64,000 bases of DNA from Duganella sp. 1411 (GCF_017833525.1 NZ_JAFICD010000003.1:496001-560000), one strand, 5' to 3'. Shown: positions 39,246-47,645, counted from the stretch's first letter. Notes: a model not told the origin generated them from the letters alone. Made by a program: numbers and translations.

Positions 39246-39503
39246 TTACTTCACGGTCGCCGGTTCCGTGTCATCCGGCGTGGTGACGGCGACGGTATCG
39301 GTCGCCTCGGGCTCGGTGGTGGTCTCGCCGCCGTCGCCGATGATGGCCATCACCTTGGCGAAGAAGGCGTCCACCATGCTGACCGGTGGCGTCACCGGCG
39401 GCGTGACAGGCGGCGTCGTTGGCGCCGGGTTGACGTTGTCGCTGCCGCCGCAGGCGCTGAGTACCAGCACGCATACCAGGCTTAGATATTTCAGGGATCT
39501 CAT
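39246..39503 (-). CDS. Small Thr/Pro-rich lipoprotein
   Basis: 85 residues, family not recognised. A type II signal peptide ends at the lipobox LSAC, followed by GGSDN. The mature chain has a PVTPPVTPPV repeat, a short helix (MVDAFFAKVMAIIG) and an acidic Thr-rich tail. The start has GGGGGA upstream. It lies 10 bp after the DUF4331 gene and before the TPR gene, so it is surely in the same operon, perhaps a tether at the outer membrane. Confidence 0.7.
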   Translation of the reverse strand: MRSLKYLSLVCVLVLSACGGSDNVNPAPTTPPVTPPVTPPVSMVDAFFAKVMAIIGDGGETTTEPEATDTVAVTTPDDTEPATVK

Positions 39504-39513
39504 GTCGTCCCCC

Positions 39514-41007
39514 TTACATCTGCGGCGAACCGGCGATCGGCGTTTTCAGGTACGGGAACGAGGCATTGAAGAAGCTGTCGTCCAGGTAGGCGCCGTCGGT
39601 GAAGTGCAGGCCGCCGGCCGGTGCGTCGGCCGGGACGCAGCCCAGGCTCAGGGTGCACAGTTTGCCCATCACCACGCGCAGCGCGATGTCGACCACGTCG
39701 TCGCCCGGACGGCGGCCGTTCGGGAAGCCGGCGTTGTCGCCGCCGATGACGCCGAGGCGGTTTTGCGCGCCCATAGCGACGGCTGGCGTCGAGGTGTTCA
39801 GGCGCAGCATTTCAGAGGCGGTGACCGTGGCCGGCTGGTTCAAGCCTTTGACGCCGGTGAGGAAGGCCGCCACCAGGTCGTTACGTGGGAAGTTGGTCGG
39901 TGCCTTGGCGCCGGCGCTGCCGTACAGGATTTCGATCAGCGCGGGCAAGGTCGGATTGGTGACGTAGGTGGCGAACTGGCCGTCGCCCGATGGCTTGCTG
40001 GCGTTGAAGGTGTCCTTGTCTTTAAGGCCGATGACCACTTCATTGACCAGCGGCGCGCCCAGGCGCGATACCTGGGTCCAGGCGCCGCCCTCCTTCGACG
40101 GCGAGCTCGAATTCGGCGTCGGGTTCAACAGCCGTCCCTGGCGCAGGCTGGCCGTGGTCCAGCCGCCGATCACCGGGTCGGTGCCGGCGGCCGCGGTCAG
40201 GCACGATGCCGCCACTTCCAGCTCGATCGCGGTGACGTTCTTGGTCGCCAGGTCGTCCTTGGCGCCCTTTTCGGCGCCGGCGGAAAACTCGGTTGCGGGC
40301 GCCTTGATGTTGACCAGATCGAAGGTCTCGCCCAGGTTGACGACGAATGGGTCCTTGCGCTGGCCGACGAACATGCGCGCCGGGGTGGCGCAGCCGGGGA
40401 TGTTGACGCTGTAGACGTGGGCGGCGGCATAGGCGGCGTAGTTGGGGATCGACTTGTTGCCGATGTTGTCGAGCGGCTTGTCGAACACGGCGCCGCCGGC
40501 GACGTTGGTCACGGCGGCCTTGGTGCCGGTGCGGCGGTCGCCGCGGATGACGTTGACGGTGTAGGTCTCGCGCACGTTGGCGCCGGGCGCATTGACGCCG
40601 GCGATGGCGCCGCCGTTGATCACCAGCGGAATCGAGACATCCTTGCCGCCGACGGACAGCTTGGTGTCCTTGTTGGTGTTGGTGAAGCGGAACTGGAACG
40701 TCAGGTCTTCCTTGGCGTCGCCGTTGTTATCGATGTGGATCTCGTACAGCGCGTTCGGATCCATGGCGAAGTAGTTCGGGCCGCCGTAGGCATCCTGCAG
40801 CGGCACGTAGTCGGCGATCAGGGTGACGAAATTGGCGCGGCCGCTTTCGTAGCTGCGGAACATATAGAAGTCGGTGGCGTCGACTTTGGGACTTTGCGTC
40901 ACGAACGGTGCCTCGCGGTGGCTGGACGCCATGGCCGCCGGTGCGATGGCGCCCGCCAAGGTGCCTAGCACGGCCACGCACAACGCTTGCTTAAAGATAG
41001 TTTGCAT
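39514..41007 (-). CDS. DUF4331 domain protein, exported
   Basis: 497 residues. A signal peptide ends at AAMA and the mature part begins SSHREAPFVTQSPKVDATDF, the conserved start of DUF4331. Later family segments include YMFRSYESGR and NGDAKEDLTFQFRF. The function of DUF4331 is unknown. The region around NGRRPGDDVVDIALRVVMG is also typical. It is probably periplasmic or secreted. It follows a TonB receptor gene by 93 bp and precedes a lipoprotein and a TPR protein, with an ECF sigma/anti-sigma pair divergent beyond the receptor. GGGGAGAA precedes the ATG. Confidence 0.85.
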   Translation of the reverse strand: MQTIFKQALCVAVLGTLAGAIAPAAMASSHREAPFVTQSPKVDATDFYMFRSYESGRANFVTLIADYVPLQDAYGGPNYFAMDPNALYEIHIDNNGDAKEDLTFQFRFTNTNKDTKLSVGGKDVSIPLVINGGAIAGVNAPGANVRETYTVNVIRGDRRTGTKAAVTNVAGGAVFDKPLDNIGNKSIPNYAAYAAAHVYSVNIPGCATPARMFVGQRKDPFVVNLGETFDLVNIKAPATEFSAGAEKGAKDDLATKNVTAIELEVAASCLTAAAGTDPVIGGWTTASLRQGRLLNPTPNSSSPSKEGGAWTQVSRLGAPLVNEVVIGLKDKDTFNASKPSGDGQFATYVTNPTLPALIEILYGSAGAKAPTNFPRNDLVAAFLTGVKGLNQPATVTASEMLRLNTSTPAVAMGAQNRLGVIGGDNAGFPNGRRPGDDVVDIALRVVMGKLCTLSLGCVPADAPAGGLHFTDGAYLDDSFFNASFPYLKTPIAGSPQM

Positions 41008-41100
41008 TCTCGGTTCTCCCCAACTGGTTGATCTGATTGGACTGCACGGTCATATACGCGGGGCCGATGGCGCCGGATTCAGATTTTTTTGAAAAGATTT

Positions 41101-43143
41101 TCAGAAGCTGTGCGACAGCGTCAAACGCCAGGTGCGCGGCTCGACCGGATGCGAATGGACGTCGTCGACGCCTTCGGCCGGCTCGCCCGGCAGGCGCGAG
41201 GCGTAGTAGTAGTCGATGTCGCTGGCGCGGCGGTTGAACAGATTGAAGCCGTCGAGCGTCAGTTTGGTGCGCCGATTGAGCTTGTAGCCGATGCGGCCAT
41301 AGGCCAGCGCCGTCGATGCCGAGCGCACGCTGTCATCCTCGATCAGCGGCCGCGGTCCGAAGTAGCGCAACTCGGCGCCGCCGAACCAGCGCCCCAGGTC
41401 CTTGAACGTCACGCCGAACGAGGCCACCTTGTCGAGCGATCCGGGAACGTGGTTGCCGGCCGGGTCGTCGCGGCGGTAGCGCGCGCGCGAGGCCGACAGG
41501 TCCAGGTCGAACAGCAGCCATGGCGCGGCGATGTAGTGGTTGCTCCATTCGATGCCGCTGCGGCGACTGGGGCGGCTCGCCTCCGTGTCGCCGCTGTCGC
41601 CGACGAACACCAGTTCGGAGTCGATGTCCAGCGTCCACAGCGACAGGGAGCTTTGCAGGCCGCGTACCAATTCGCTGCGCATGCCCAGTTCCGCGCCGCG
41701 CGTGCCCACCAGCGGCGTGGCGGCCGCAGGCGCGAGCACGCCACGGGCGTCGTTGCTGTGGAAGCCGGCGCCGTAGTTGATGAAGTATTCAGTACCGGCC
41801 CATGGCCCGAAAATTAGCGACAGCTTGGGCGAGGCCTTGTTGGCACTGACGTCTCGACCGTTGACGTCGAAGCGGTAGGCGTCGTAGCGCAGACCGGCGA
41901 CGGTGCGGAACGCCGGCAGCCAGTAACTGGTGTTCTCCAGATATAGGCCGGCGCTGGCCTCCTTGATCCGGTCCTCGCGCACGGTGGCGAGCTTTTCGCG
42001 TTCGCGCGTGGCGTACAGGCCGATCGGCGACACATGGTCGTAGCGCGTCTGCAGGCCGACTTTGTTGCGCATGTCGACGCCGCCGATTTTGTCGAGCCAG
42101 GTCTGGCTGGCGTTGAAGCCGCCCATGGTGCGGCGCTCGCTCTGCTGGAACTGGTCGCCGTCGACCGGATCGGCCAGCAGGTAGGTGAAGTTGCTGTACA
42201 GGTCCAGGCTGGACCGCACCAGATAGGCCGATGCCTCGGTGATGCGGCCGTCGCCGCGCCGGTGCATGTCCCACGACACGCTGGTGCGCGCGGTGTCGCC
42301 GCCGTCGCTGGCGTCGAGCGTGCCGAAGCGGCCGATCAGGCCGTCCCGCACCGCGCGTTGCGGCACCTGGTCGGTGGCGTTCCAGCGGTTGCGGTAAGCC
42401 ATCGCGGTGACGCTGTAGCCGTCCTGCGCGTCGCCGTGGCTGTAGCGCAGCACGGCGTTGTACTTACGCACTTGCTCCGGCGTCTGCCACGGACCGTCGT
42501 TGCGGCCCAGTTCCATGCCGTACAGAATCGTGCCGCCGGCCGCCGAGGGGACTGCGAACGAGTCGGCCAGCAGCGCGCGCCGGTAGCCGTAGCGGCCCAC
42601 GGTCAGGCTGGCGGTGCCCTCGGGCAGCCGGTCCGCCAGGCGGATGTGCGCCGCGCCGGCCGCCGCGAAATCGCCCTCGTCGGCGAAGTAGCCGCCCTTC
42701 TTGTAATCGATGCGCTGCACCAGCTCGGGGATCAGGAAATTGAGGTCGGAGTAGCCCTGGCCGTGGGCGTTGCTGCGCAGGTTGACCGGCATCGCGTCGA
42801 CATAGGTGGCGAAGTCGGTGCCGTGGTCGAGGTTGAAGCCGCGCAGGAAGTACTGGTTGGCCTTGCCGTCGCCGCTGTGCTGCGTGACGATCATGCCGGG
42901 CACGAATTCGAGCAGTTCGCCGGTGCGCAGCGCGGCGCGGCTGGCGATCAGGTTGGACGTCACCGTGCCCTGGCTGGCGGCGTCCGAGGTGCCGACCGCG
43001 TTGTCGTAATGGGCCAACACCGTCACCCGGCTCATCGCGGCCGCCGCCGCGACGTCGGTGCCGTCGGCGTCGTCGGCCGCCAGCGCCGCGCCGCCGCGCA
43101 CGGCAAGGGCCATGATCGCCGCCATGTTGCGTTTAATCCCCAT
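41101..43143 (-). CDS. TonB-dependent outer-membrane receptor
   Basis: 680 residues. A signal peptide ends near AALA. A TonB-box-like VTVLA follows (about residue 40), then the plug (TGELLEFVPGMIVTQHSGDG, FLRGFNLDHGTDFATYVDAM) and a beta-barrel ending LTLSHSF. There is no STN signalling domain, so classic FecA/FecR surface signalling is excluded. The substrate is unknown; linkage to DUF4331 and HupE-like proteins hints at a metal or metal complex. GGAG lies upstream. It is divergent from an ECF sigma factor. Confidence 0.87.
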   Translation of the reverse strand: MGIKRNMAAIMALAVRGGAALAADDADGTDVAAAAAMSRVTVLAHYDNAVGTSDAASQGTVTSNLIASRAALRTGELLEFVPGMIVTQHSGDGKANQYFLRGFNLDHGTDFATYVDAMPVNLRSNAHGQGYSDLNFLIPELVQRIDYKKGGYFADEGDFAAAGAAHIRLADRLPEGTASLTVGRYGYRRALLADSFAVPSAAGGTILYGMELGRNDGPWQTPEQVRKYNAVLRYSHGDAQDGYSVTAMAYRNRWNATDQVPQRAVRDGLIGRFGTLDASDGGDTARTSVSWDMHRRGDGRITEASAYLVRSSLDLYSNFTYLLADPVDGDQFQQSERRTMGGFNASQTWLDKIGGVDMRNKVGLQTRYDHVSPIGLYATREREKLATVREDRIKEASAGLYLENTSYWLPAFRTVAGLRYDAYRFDVNGRDVSANKASPKLSLIFGPWAGTEYFINYGAGFHSNDARGVLAPAAATPLVGTRGAELGMRSELVRGLQSSLSLWTLDIDSELVFVGDSGDTEASRPSRRSGIEWSNHYIAAPWLLFDLDLSASRARYRRDDPAGNHVPGSLDKVASFGVTFKDLGRWFGGAELRYFGPRPLIEDDSVRSASTALAYGRIGYKLNRRTKLTLDGFNLFNRRASDIDYYYASRLPGEPAEGVDDVHSHPVEPRTWRLTLSHSF

Positions 43144-43312
43144 CGCGTCTCCGAGTAAGTTTTTCCTGCTTGGACACTATGTACGGGGCCGGACGCGGTT
43201 CGGATTCAACAATTTGACCCGATAATTTTTGTTCGTGCGGACGCGGGAGTATGGTATTTTTCACACGCCCAATTTGTTTTTCATCAATGCATCATCACTT
43301 TCAAGGCGAGCA

Positions 43313-43900
43313 GTGTCCGACGTTTCCACACTCGATCCCCAGCAATTACGCGCGTGGCTGCAAGGCGCCGCCAACCGCGACGCCGTCGCTTTCCGCTCAC
43401 TCTACGACGCCACATCGTCGAAACTGTTTGGCTTCGCGCTGCGTATATTGACCAAGCGCGAACTGGCCGAAGAGGTGTTGCAGGAGAGTTTCGTCGCGAT
43501 CTGGAACAACGCCGGCAGTTATCAAAGCCATTTGGCGGCGCCGATGACGTGGATGACCACCATCGTGCGCAACAAGGCTTTCGATCTCCTGCGCCGCAGC
43601 GATGTGAGCGTTGAAATCGATGGGGAACAGTTTGACAGCGAGGTCATCAATGCACTGCAAGATCCGGGCGCCACGCCGATCGAGGCGCTTCAAATGAGCA
43701 GCGACGCCAAGGCACTGGCCTACTGCATGTCGGCGCTGGAGGGGCTGCACCGCCAGGTGATCGGCCTGGCGTTCTTCCACGACCTGTCGCACAGCGAGGT
43801 GGCGGCGCAGATGGCGCTGCCGATCGGCACCGTCAAGACCTGGATACGCCGTGGCCTCGAGCGCCTGAAGACCTGCCTGACGAAGCGGGAGCGATCATGA
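43313..43900 (+). CDS. ECF RNA polymerase sigma factor
   Basis: 195 residues from a GTG start with AAGGCGAG upstream; an ATG/TTG-type extension would add 28 unlikely residues. Region 2 has FGFALRILTKRELAEEVLQE and FVAIWNNAGSY. Region 4 is an HTH with DLSHSEVAAQMALPIGTVKT and WIRRGLERLK. It belongs to the SigK/RpoE-like group often paired with RskA anti-sigma factors. It overlaps its anti-sigma gene by 4 bp (ATGA). It probably drives the divergent TonB/DUF4331 array and itself; no promoter motif was defined. Confidence 0.92.
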   Translation: MSDVSTLDPQQLRAWLQGAANRDAVAFRSLYDATSSKLFGFALRILTKRELAEEVLQESFVAIWNNAGSYQSHLAAPMTWMTTIVRNKAFDLLRRSDVSVEIDGEQFDSEVINALQDPGATPIEALQMSSDAKALAYCMSALEGLHRQVIGLAFFHDLSHSEVAAQMALPIGTVKTWIRRGLERLKTCLTKRERS

Positions 43901-44601
43901 ATATCCGCGACAACGCGCCGCTGCGCGAGAAGCTGGCGGCGGAATATGTGCTCGGCACGCTCAAGGGCGGCGCGCGGCGCCGCTTCGAAGGCTATATGCA
44001 CGACGACGCGGCGCTGCGCCGCACCACGCAGGAGTGGGCGGACCGTCTGACGCCGCTGGCCGAGTTCTCGAGTGCGCAGGCGCCGCGGCGGCAGGTGTGG
44101 ACCAATATCGAACGGCGCCTGAACCTGAAGCGCACGCACGCGGCCTGGCAGTTCTGGCGCAACGAGTCGGTGACGTTCTGGCGCTCGCTGGGCGTGGTGT
44201 CGACGGCGCTGGCGGCCCTGCTGGTGGTGGTCATTACCACTCGCACCTTGGACGCGCCGTCGCTCGATTACGTCGCCACGCTGACCGACGACAAGTCGCA
44301 GACCGCGCTGGTGCTGACCGGCGACACCGGCCGCAAGGCGCTGACGGTGCGCCTGGTGGGCAACGCGCCGGTGCCGTCGGATAAGACGCTGCAGCTGTGG
44401 GCCGTGCCCAAGCAGGGTAATCCGCGTTCGCTCGGCGTGCTGGCCGATCGCGGCGAGGTCAAGCTGGCGCTGACCGGTAGCGCCATCGGCGATGACGTCG
44501 CGCTGCTGGCGGTGTCGCTGGAACCGAAGGGTGGTTCGCCCAATCCGAACGGCCCCACCGGTCCTATCCTGTACAAAGGCGCCTGGGTGCGCGTGATGTG
44601 A
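43897..44601 (+). CDS. RskA-like membrane anti-sigma factor
   Basis: 234 residues. The N-terminal cytoplasmic part ([20 protein letters not shown]) resembles the short sigma-binding helix region of RskA. One transmembrane helix (about 97-116) is followed by a periplasmic RskA domain ([20 protein letters not shown], ending YKGAWVRVM). There is no cysteine at all, hence no zinc anti-sigma motif. Release of sigma would need regulated proteolysis, as known for RskA. Translationally coupled to the sigma gene. Confidence 0.88.
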   Translation: MNIRDNAPLREKLAAEYVLGTLKGGARRRFEGYMHDDAALRRTTQEWADRLTPLAEFSSAQAPRRQVWTNIERRLNLKRTHAAWQFWRNESVTFWRSLGVVSTALAALLVVVITTRTLDAPSLDYVATLTDDKSQTALVLTGDTGRKALTVRLVGNAPVPSDKTLQLWAVPKQGNPRSLGVLADRGEVKLALTGSAIGDDVALLAVSLEPKGGSPNPNGPTGPILYKGAWVRVM

Positions 44602-44610
44602 CTTAGTAGC

Positions 44611-44643
44611 TTCGCGGATGTTGGGCGTGGCCCCATCCGCGAA
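44611..44643. terminator. Strong hairpin after the anti-sigma gene
   Basis: TTCGCGGATG (44611-44620) pairs with CATCCGCGAA (44634-44643), and an inner GGGC-gtg-GCCC stem extends it. The stem-loop begins 10 bp after the anti-sigma stop. There is no T tract, so it may be a transcript-stabilising or repeat-type palindrome rather than an intrinsic terminator. Confidence 0.5.
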
Positions 44644-44674
44644 CACGTAATCTCCCTCCCGCCGAAGTTCGCTT

Positions 44675-44767
44675 ATGATTTTCTATGACACCCAGAAGGT
44701 GTACGTACGACTAGTGGGGACACACCGTGAGTACGATAAGTGGACGAAAGAAAATCGAGGAAAATAA
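44675..44767 (+). pseudogene. higB: Truncated higB toxin remnant (C-terminal end only)
   Basis: A 30-codon frame, MIFYDTQK then VYVRLVGTHREYDKW, matches the C-terminal strand and helix of HigB-type mRNA interferases (VYIRFVGTHAEYD pattern). The other roughly 70 N-terminal residues are absent: the frame upstream is closed by TAA at 44648 and encodes nothing similar. The remnant ends 2 bp before the higA ATG, the normal higBA spacing. The toxin is almost surely inactive. GC content falls sharply here and in higA. Confidence 0.72.
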
Positions 44768-44769
44768 AC

Positions 44770-45189
44770 ATGCAGGACCAATCGAGCAGTGCGATGCCTG
44801 AGCTTGCAAAAGCATGGTCAGCGTTACAGCAACACGCGATGTTACGGCCGATACGGAATCAGGCTGACTTTAAACGCGTCCACGCCTTGACCGATGCGCT
44901 GGCCGACGAAGTAGGAGATGATGAAAGTCATCCGCTTTTCTCAATGCTTGAATTAACGATGGAATTGATTCAGCGGTGGGAGGACGAGCACGTGGCAGTG
45001 CCGGATGCGGAGCCAAAAGAAGTACTTAGATATTTGATAGAGGAAAACGATCTGAAGCAAAAAGATTTACGGGATGTCGCTTCGCCTACTTTGATTAGTG
45101 ATATTTTGGCTGGTCGTCGCGAGATAAGTAAGGTTTTAGCGAAGAAACTGGCGGCCCGTTTTAACGTCAGCGTAAGCGCGTTTTTGTAA
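44770..45189 (+). CDS. higA: HigA-type antitoxin, orphaned
   Basis: 139 residues. The N-terminal helical part (RPIRNQADFKRVHALTDALA, LFSMLELTMELIQRWEDEH) matches the long HigA form in which the sequence before the HTH resembles a transcription-factor-like domain. The C-terminal XRE HTH is LKQKDLRDVASPTLISDIL then GRREISKVLAKKLAARF. The start at 44770 has GAGGAAA upstream. Lower GC and codon choice unlike the neighbours indicate recent transfer. Only the tail of higB is left, so this antitoxin lacks its partner here. Confidence 0.88.
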   Translation: MQDQSSSAMPELAKAWSALQQHAMLRPIRNQADFKRVHALTDALADEVGDDESHPLFSMLELTMELIQRWEDEHVAVPDAEPKEVLRYLIEENDLKQKDLRDVASPTLISDILAGRREISKVLAKKLAARFNVSVSAFL

Positions 45190-45271
45190 GCTCTTCTACC
45201 GGATGGGACGCGCTTAAAGTTGCAAAAATTGTTATCATTGCCAGCTACAATCGAAAACTGAAAGGTTGGCA

Positions 45272-45694
45272 ATGGATAGCGTTAAATTTACCCCCGAGTA
45301 TTTCAACCAGTTCGGCTCGGAGACGCTGCCGTCCCACCTCGGCATCGTCATCACGGCCGTGCGCGAGGGCGAGCTGGTGGCGCAGTTCGACGTCGCCGCC
45401 AAGCACCTGGCGCCGAATGGCTTCCTGCACGCCGGCAGCGTGGTCACGCTGGCCGATACCGCCTGCGGCTACGCCTGTTTCGCCCACCTGCCGGAAGGCG
45501 CGCAAAACTTCACCACCATCGAGCTGAAGTCGAACCACCTCGGCACCGCGCGCGACGGCGTGGTCGTGGCGACCGCGAAGGCGGTCCATCTGGGCCGCAC
45601 CACGCAGGTGTGGGACGCGGTGGTGACCAGCCAGGCCACTGGTAAAACGATAGCGTTGTTCCGCTGCACGCAGATGGTTTTATTCCCAAAATAG
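45272..45694 (+). CDS. PaaI-type hotdog-fold thioesterase
   Basis: 140 residues. The hotdog fold is shown by HLAPNGFLHAGSVVTLADTA, where NG-x-LHGG-type turns carry the active site (here LHAG), followed by FTTIELKSNHLGTARDG and the final strand TGKTIALFRCTQMV. Members hydrolyse acyl- or aryl-CoA thioesters; the substrate is not known here. The ATG at 45272 has AAAGG upstream. It is followed 44 bp on by an exported globin gene in the same direction. Confidence 0.85.
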   Translation: MDSVKFTPEYFNQFGSETLPSHLGIVITAVREGELVAQFDVAAKHLAPNGFLHAGSVVTLADTACGYACFAHLPEGAQNFTTIELKSNHLGTARDGVVVATAKAVHLGRTTQVWDAVVTSQATGKTIALFRCTQMVLFPK

Positions 45695-45738
45695 CTGATA
45701 AATTACGCCGGTGCGCTTCGCCATTTTTGGGGATAGAG

Positions 45739-46224
45739 ATGATCAAATTCTTCAAGCTGGCAGCGGCCGGCTCCGTGCTGGGATGGGCGCTGGCGTGTGC
45801 GCCGGCGTCCGCGCAAACGCCGTACACCGACGACGCGGTGTATCAGGGCCTGGGTGGCAAGGAAGGCATCCGGAAGATCGTCGACACGTTCATTCCGCTG
45901 CTGCTGGCCGATCCGCGCATCAAGGACAGCTTCGCCGACTTCGACATGGAGCAGCTCAACGCGCGCCTGCGCGAGCAGTTCTGCGAGTTCGCCGGCGGCC
46001 CGTGCAAGTACACCGGCAAATACCGCGACAAGACGATGGACGGCGTCGGCACGGTGCGCGACATGGCGACCGTGCACCAGGATTTGAAAGTCACCAACGC
46101 CATGTTCAACGCGTTGACCGAAGACCTGCAGATCGCCATGGAGCGCAACCAGGTGCCCAATAGCGTGGCGAACAAGCTGATTGCCAAGCTGGCGCCGATG
46201 CAGCGTGTCATCGTGACCCAATAA
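45739..46224 (+). CDS. Exported group 1 truncated hemoglobin
   Basis: 161 residues. An unusual feature for a globin is a clear signal peptide (MIKFFKLAAAGSVLGWALAC to ASAQ), predicting periplasmic location; the Cys near residue 20 could also suggest a lipobox, but the ASA-Q cleavage fits better. The truncated-globin fold has GLGGKEGIRKIVDTFIPLLL, FCEFAGGPCKYTG and the proximal heme His113 in TVHQDLKVTNAMFNA. It may bind oxygen or NO in the periplasm. A DUF3034 gene follows 19 bp on. Confidence 0.85.
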   Translation: MIKFFKLAAAGSVLGWALACAPASAQTPYTDDAVYQGLGGKEGIRKIVDTFIPLLLADPRIKDSFADFDMEQLNARLREQFCEFAGGPCKYTGKYRDKTMDGVGTVRDMATVHQDLKVTNAMFNALTEDLQIAMERNQVPNSVANKLIAKLAPMQRVIVTQ

Positions 46225-46243
46225 TCTGGCCGGGAGCATCCGA

Positions 46244-47140
46244 GTGAACCATCATCATCTGAAAAACATCCTGGCGGCGGTGGCGGCGGCTTCGGTGTGC
46301 GCCGGCGCCGGCGCGCAGGCCATGCCGGACATGGGCAAGTTCCTCGCCACCGGTGGCGTCAGCCAGGTCGAAGGCGCGGGTGGTGGCGGCATCGTGCCGT
46401 GGGCGCTGATCTCCGGCTACGGCACGCGCGATAGCTGGGGCGCGAACGCGCACTACACCTATCTGAAAACCCAGGACTACAAGTTGACCAGCTATGGCGT
46501 GGCGGTGGGGATCGCGGACCGGGTGGAGATTTCGCTGGCCAACCAGGAATTCAAGGGCCGCCTGGCGCCGCTCGACCAGTTGGCGATCGAGCAGGATATC
46601 GTCGGCGTGAAGGTGAAGGTCGCCGGAGACGCCGTGTATGACCAGGATCGCTGGCTGCCGCAGATCGCCGTCGGCGCGATGTACAAGAAGAACAAGGGGG
46701 TGCGGGGACTTGGCGCGCTTGGCGTGACCAATGTGACGCAGCTCGGCGCCGGGGATGATCGCGGCTACGATTATTATGTCGCCGCCACCAAGATCCTGTT
46801 CGAGCAAAGTTTGCTGCTCAACGCCACCTTGCGGTCCACCAAGGCGAATCAAATGGGTTTGCTGGGATTTGGCGGCGACCTGCGCGACAGCCGGCGCCTG
46901 ATGCCCGAGATCTCGGCCGCGTATCTTGTCACGCGGAAGCTGGCGGTGGGCGCCGAGTACCGGCGCAAGCCGCACAACCTGGGCGTCGATGACGAGAAGG
47001 CGTATTACGACGCGTTCGTGGCCTGGTTCCCGACCAAGCATTTTTCGGTGACGGCGGCGTACGCGGAGCTGGGCGACATCACCATTTTCAATCCGAAGAA
47101 GCAGCGCGGCGTGTATCTGTCGGCGCAGGCGGGGTTTTGA
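46244..47140 (+). CDS. DUF3034 family exported protein
   Basis: 298 residues from a GTG start. A signal peptide ends at GAQA. Family segments include GKFLATGGVSQVEGAGGGG, VPWALISGYGT and RVEISLANQEF, with alternating beta-strand character and a terminal Phe (VYLSAQAGF), suggesting an outer-membrane barrel. Function unknown. Coupled with the exported truncated globin 19 bp upstream. Its stop codon directly abuts the stop of the convergent cyanase gene. Confidence 0.82.
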   Translation: MNHHHLKNILAAVAAASVCAGAGAQAMPDMGKFLATGGVSQVEGAGGGGIVPWALISGYGTRDSWGANAHYTYLKTQDYKLTSYGVAVGIADRVEISLANQEFKGRLAPLDQLAIEQDIVGVKVKVAGDAVYDQDRWLPQIAVGAMYKKNKGVRGLGALGVTNVTQLGAGDDRGYDYYVAATKILFEQSLLLNATLRSTKANQMGLLGFGGDLRDSRRLMPEISAAYLVTRKLAVGAEYRRKPHNLGVDDEKAYYDAFVAWFPTKHFSVTAAYAELGDITIFNPKKQRGVYLSAQAGF

Positions 47141-47584
47141 TCAATAGGATTTATACGGCAGGAACTTGCCGCTCAAAACCACCTGCACCCGGTCGCCCTT
47201 CGGATCGGCCTCGCGCTGGATATCCATCGAAAAATCGATCGCGCTCATGATGCCGTCGCCGAATTCCTCGTGGATCAATTCCTTGATGGTGGTGCCGTAC
47301 ACGTTGACGATCTCGTACCAGCGATAAATCAGCGGATCGGCCGGCACCGCCGATGGCAGCGAGCCCTTGTACGGCACGATCTGCAGCCACGCCGCTTCCT
47401 CGTCGGTCAAATCGAACAGCCGCTGCGCGATGTCGGCCTGCTGGCGGTCGAAGGTCATCTGCCCCAGCAGCGCGGCCGTGGTCCATTCCTTGCTCTGGCC
47501 GATCTGTTCGGCGATGTCGCTCCAGCGCATGTTGCGCGCGACTTTAACGGACAGGATTTTTTGCGTGACTTGCTGGCGGTCCAT
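47141..47584 (-). CDS. cynS: Cyanate hydratase (cyanase)
   Basis: 147 residues, the family length. It converts cyanate and bicarbonate to ammonia and CO2. The N-terminal helical domain (RQQVTQKILSVKVARNMRWS, then GQSKEWTTAALLGQM) precedes the catalytic domain with YRWYEIVNVYG (Arg and Glu) and SAIDFSMDIQ (Ser). The start at 47584 has GAGGAG upstream; an extra 15 codons are possible. No cynT carbonic anhydrase or cynR is adjacent. It follows a thioredoxin-like gene 61 bp on in the same direction. Confidence 0.95.
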   Translation of the reverse strand: MDRQQVTQKILSVKVARNMRWSDIAEQIGQSKEWTTAALLGQMTFDRQQADIAQRLFDLTDEEAAWLQIVPYKGSLPSAVPADPLIYRWYEIVNVYGTTIKELIHEEFGDGIMSAIDFSMDIQREADPKGDRVQVVLSGKFLPYKSY

Positions 47585-47645
47585 GACGGCTCCTCGGGTT
47601 GGTTTGCCCATGGAGCATGCAAGCGCCATGCCAGCGCGCGGCGGT

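Noticed and set aside
43144-43312. Fur or FNR box between the TonB receptor and ECF sigma genes
   Set aside because: AT-rich stretch present (TTTGACCCGATAATTTTT) but no half-site pair matched either consensus.
36758-44601. Whole accessory block called a prophage or integrative element
   Set aside because: No integrase, transposase, attachment site or phage structural gene was found; GC stays high except at the higBA remnant.
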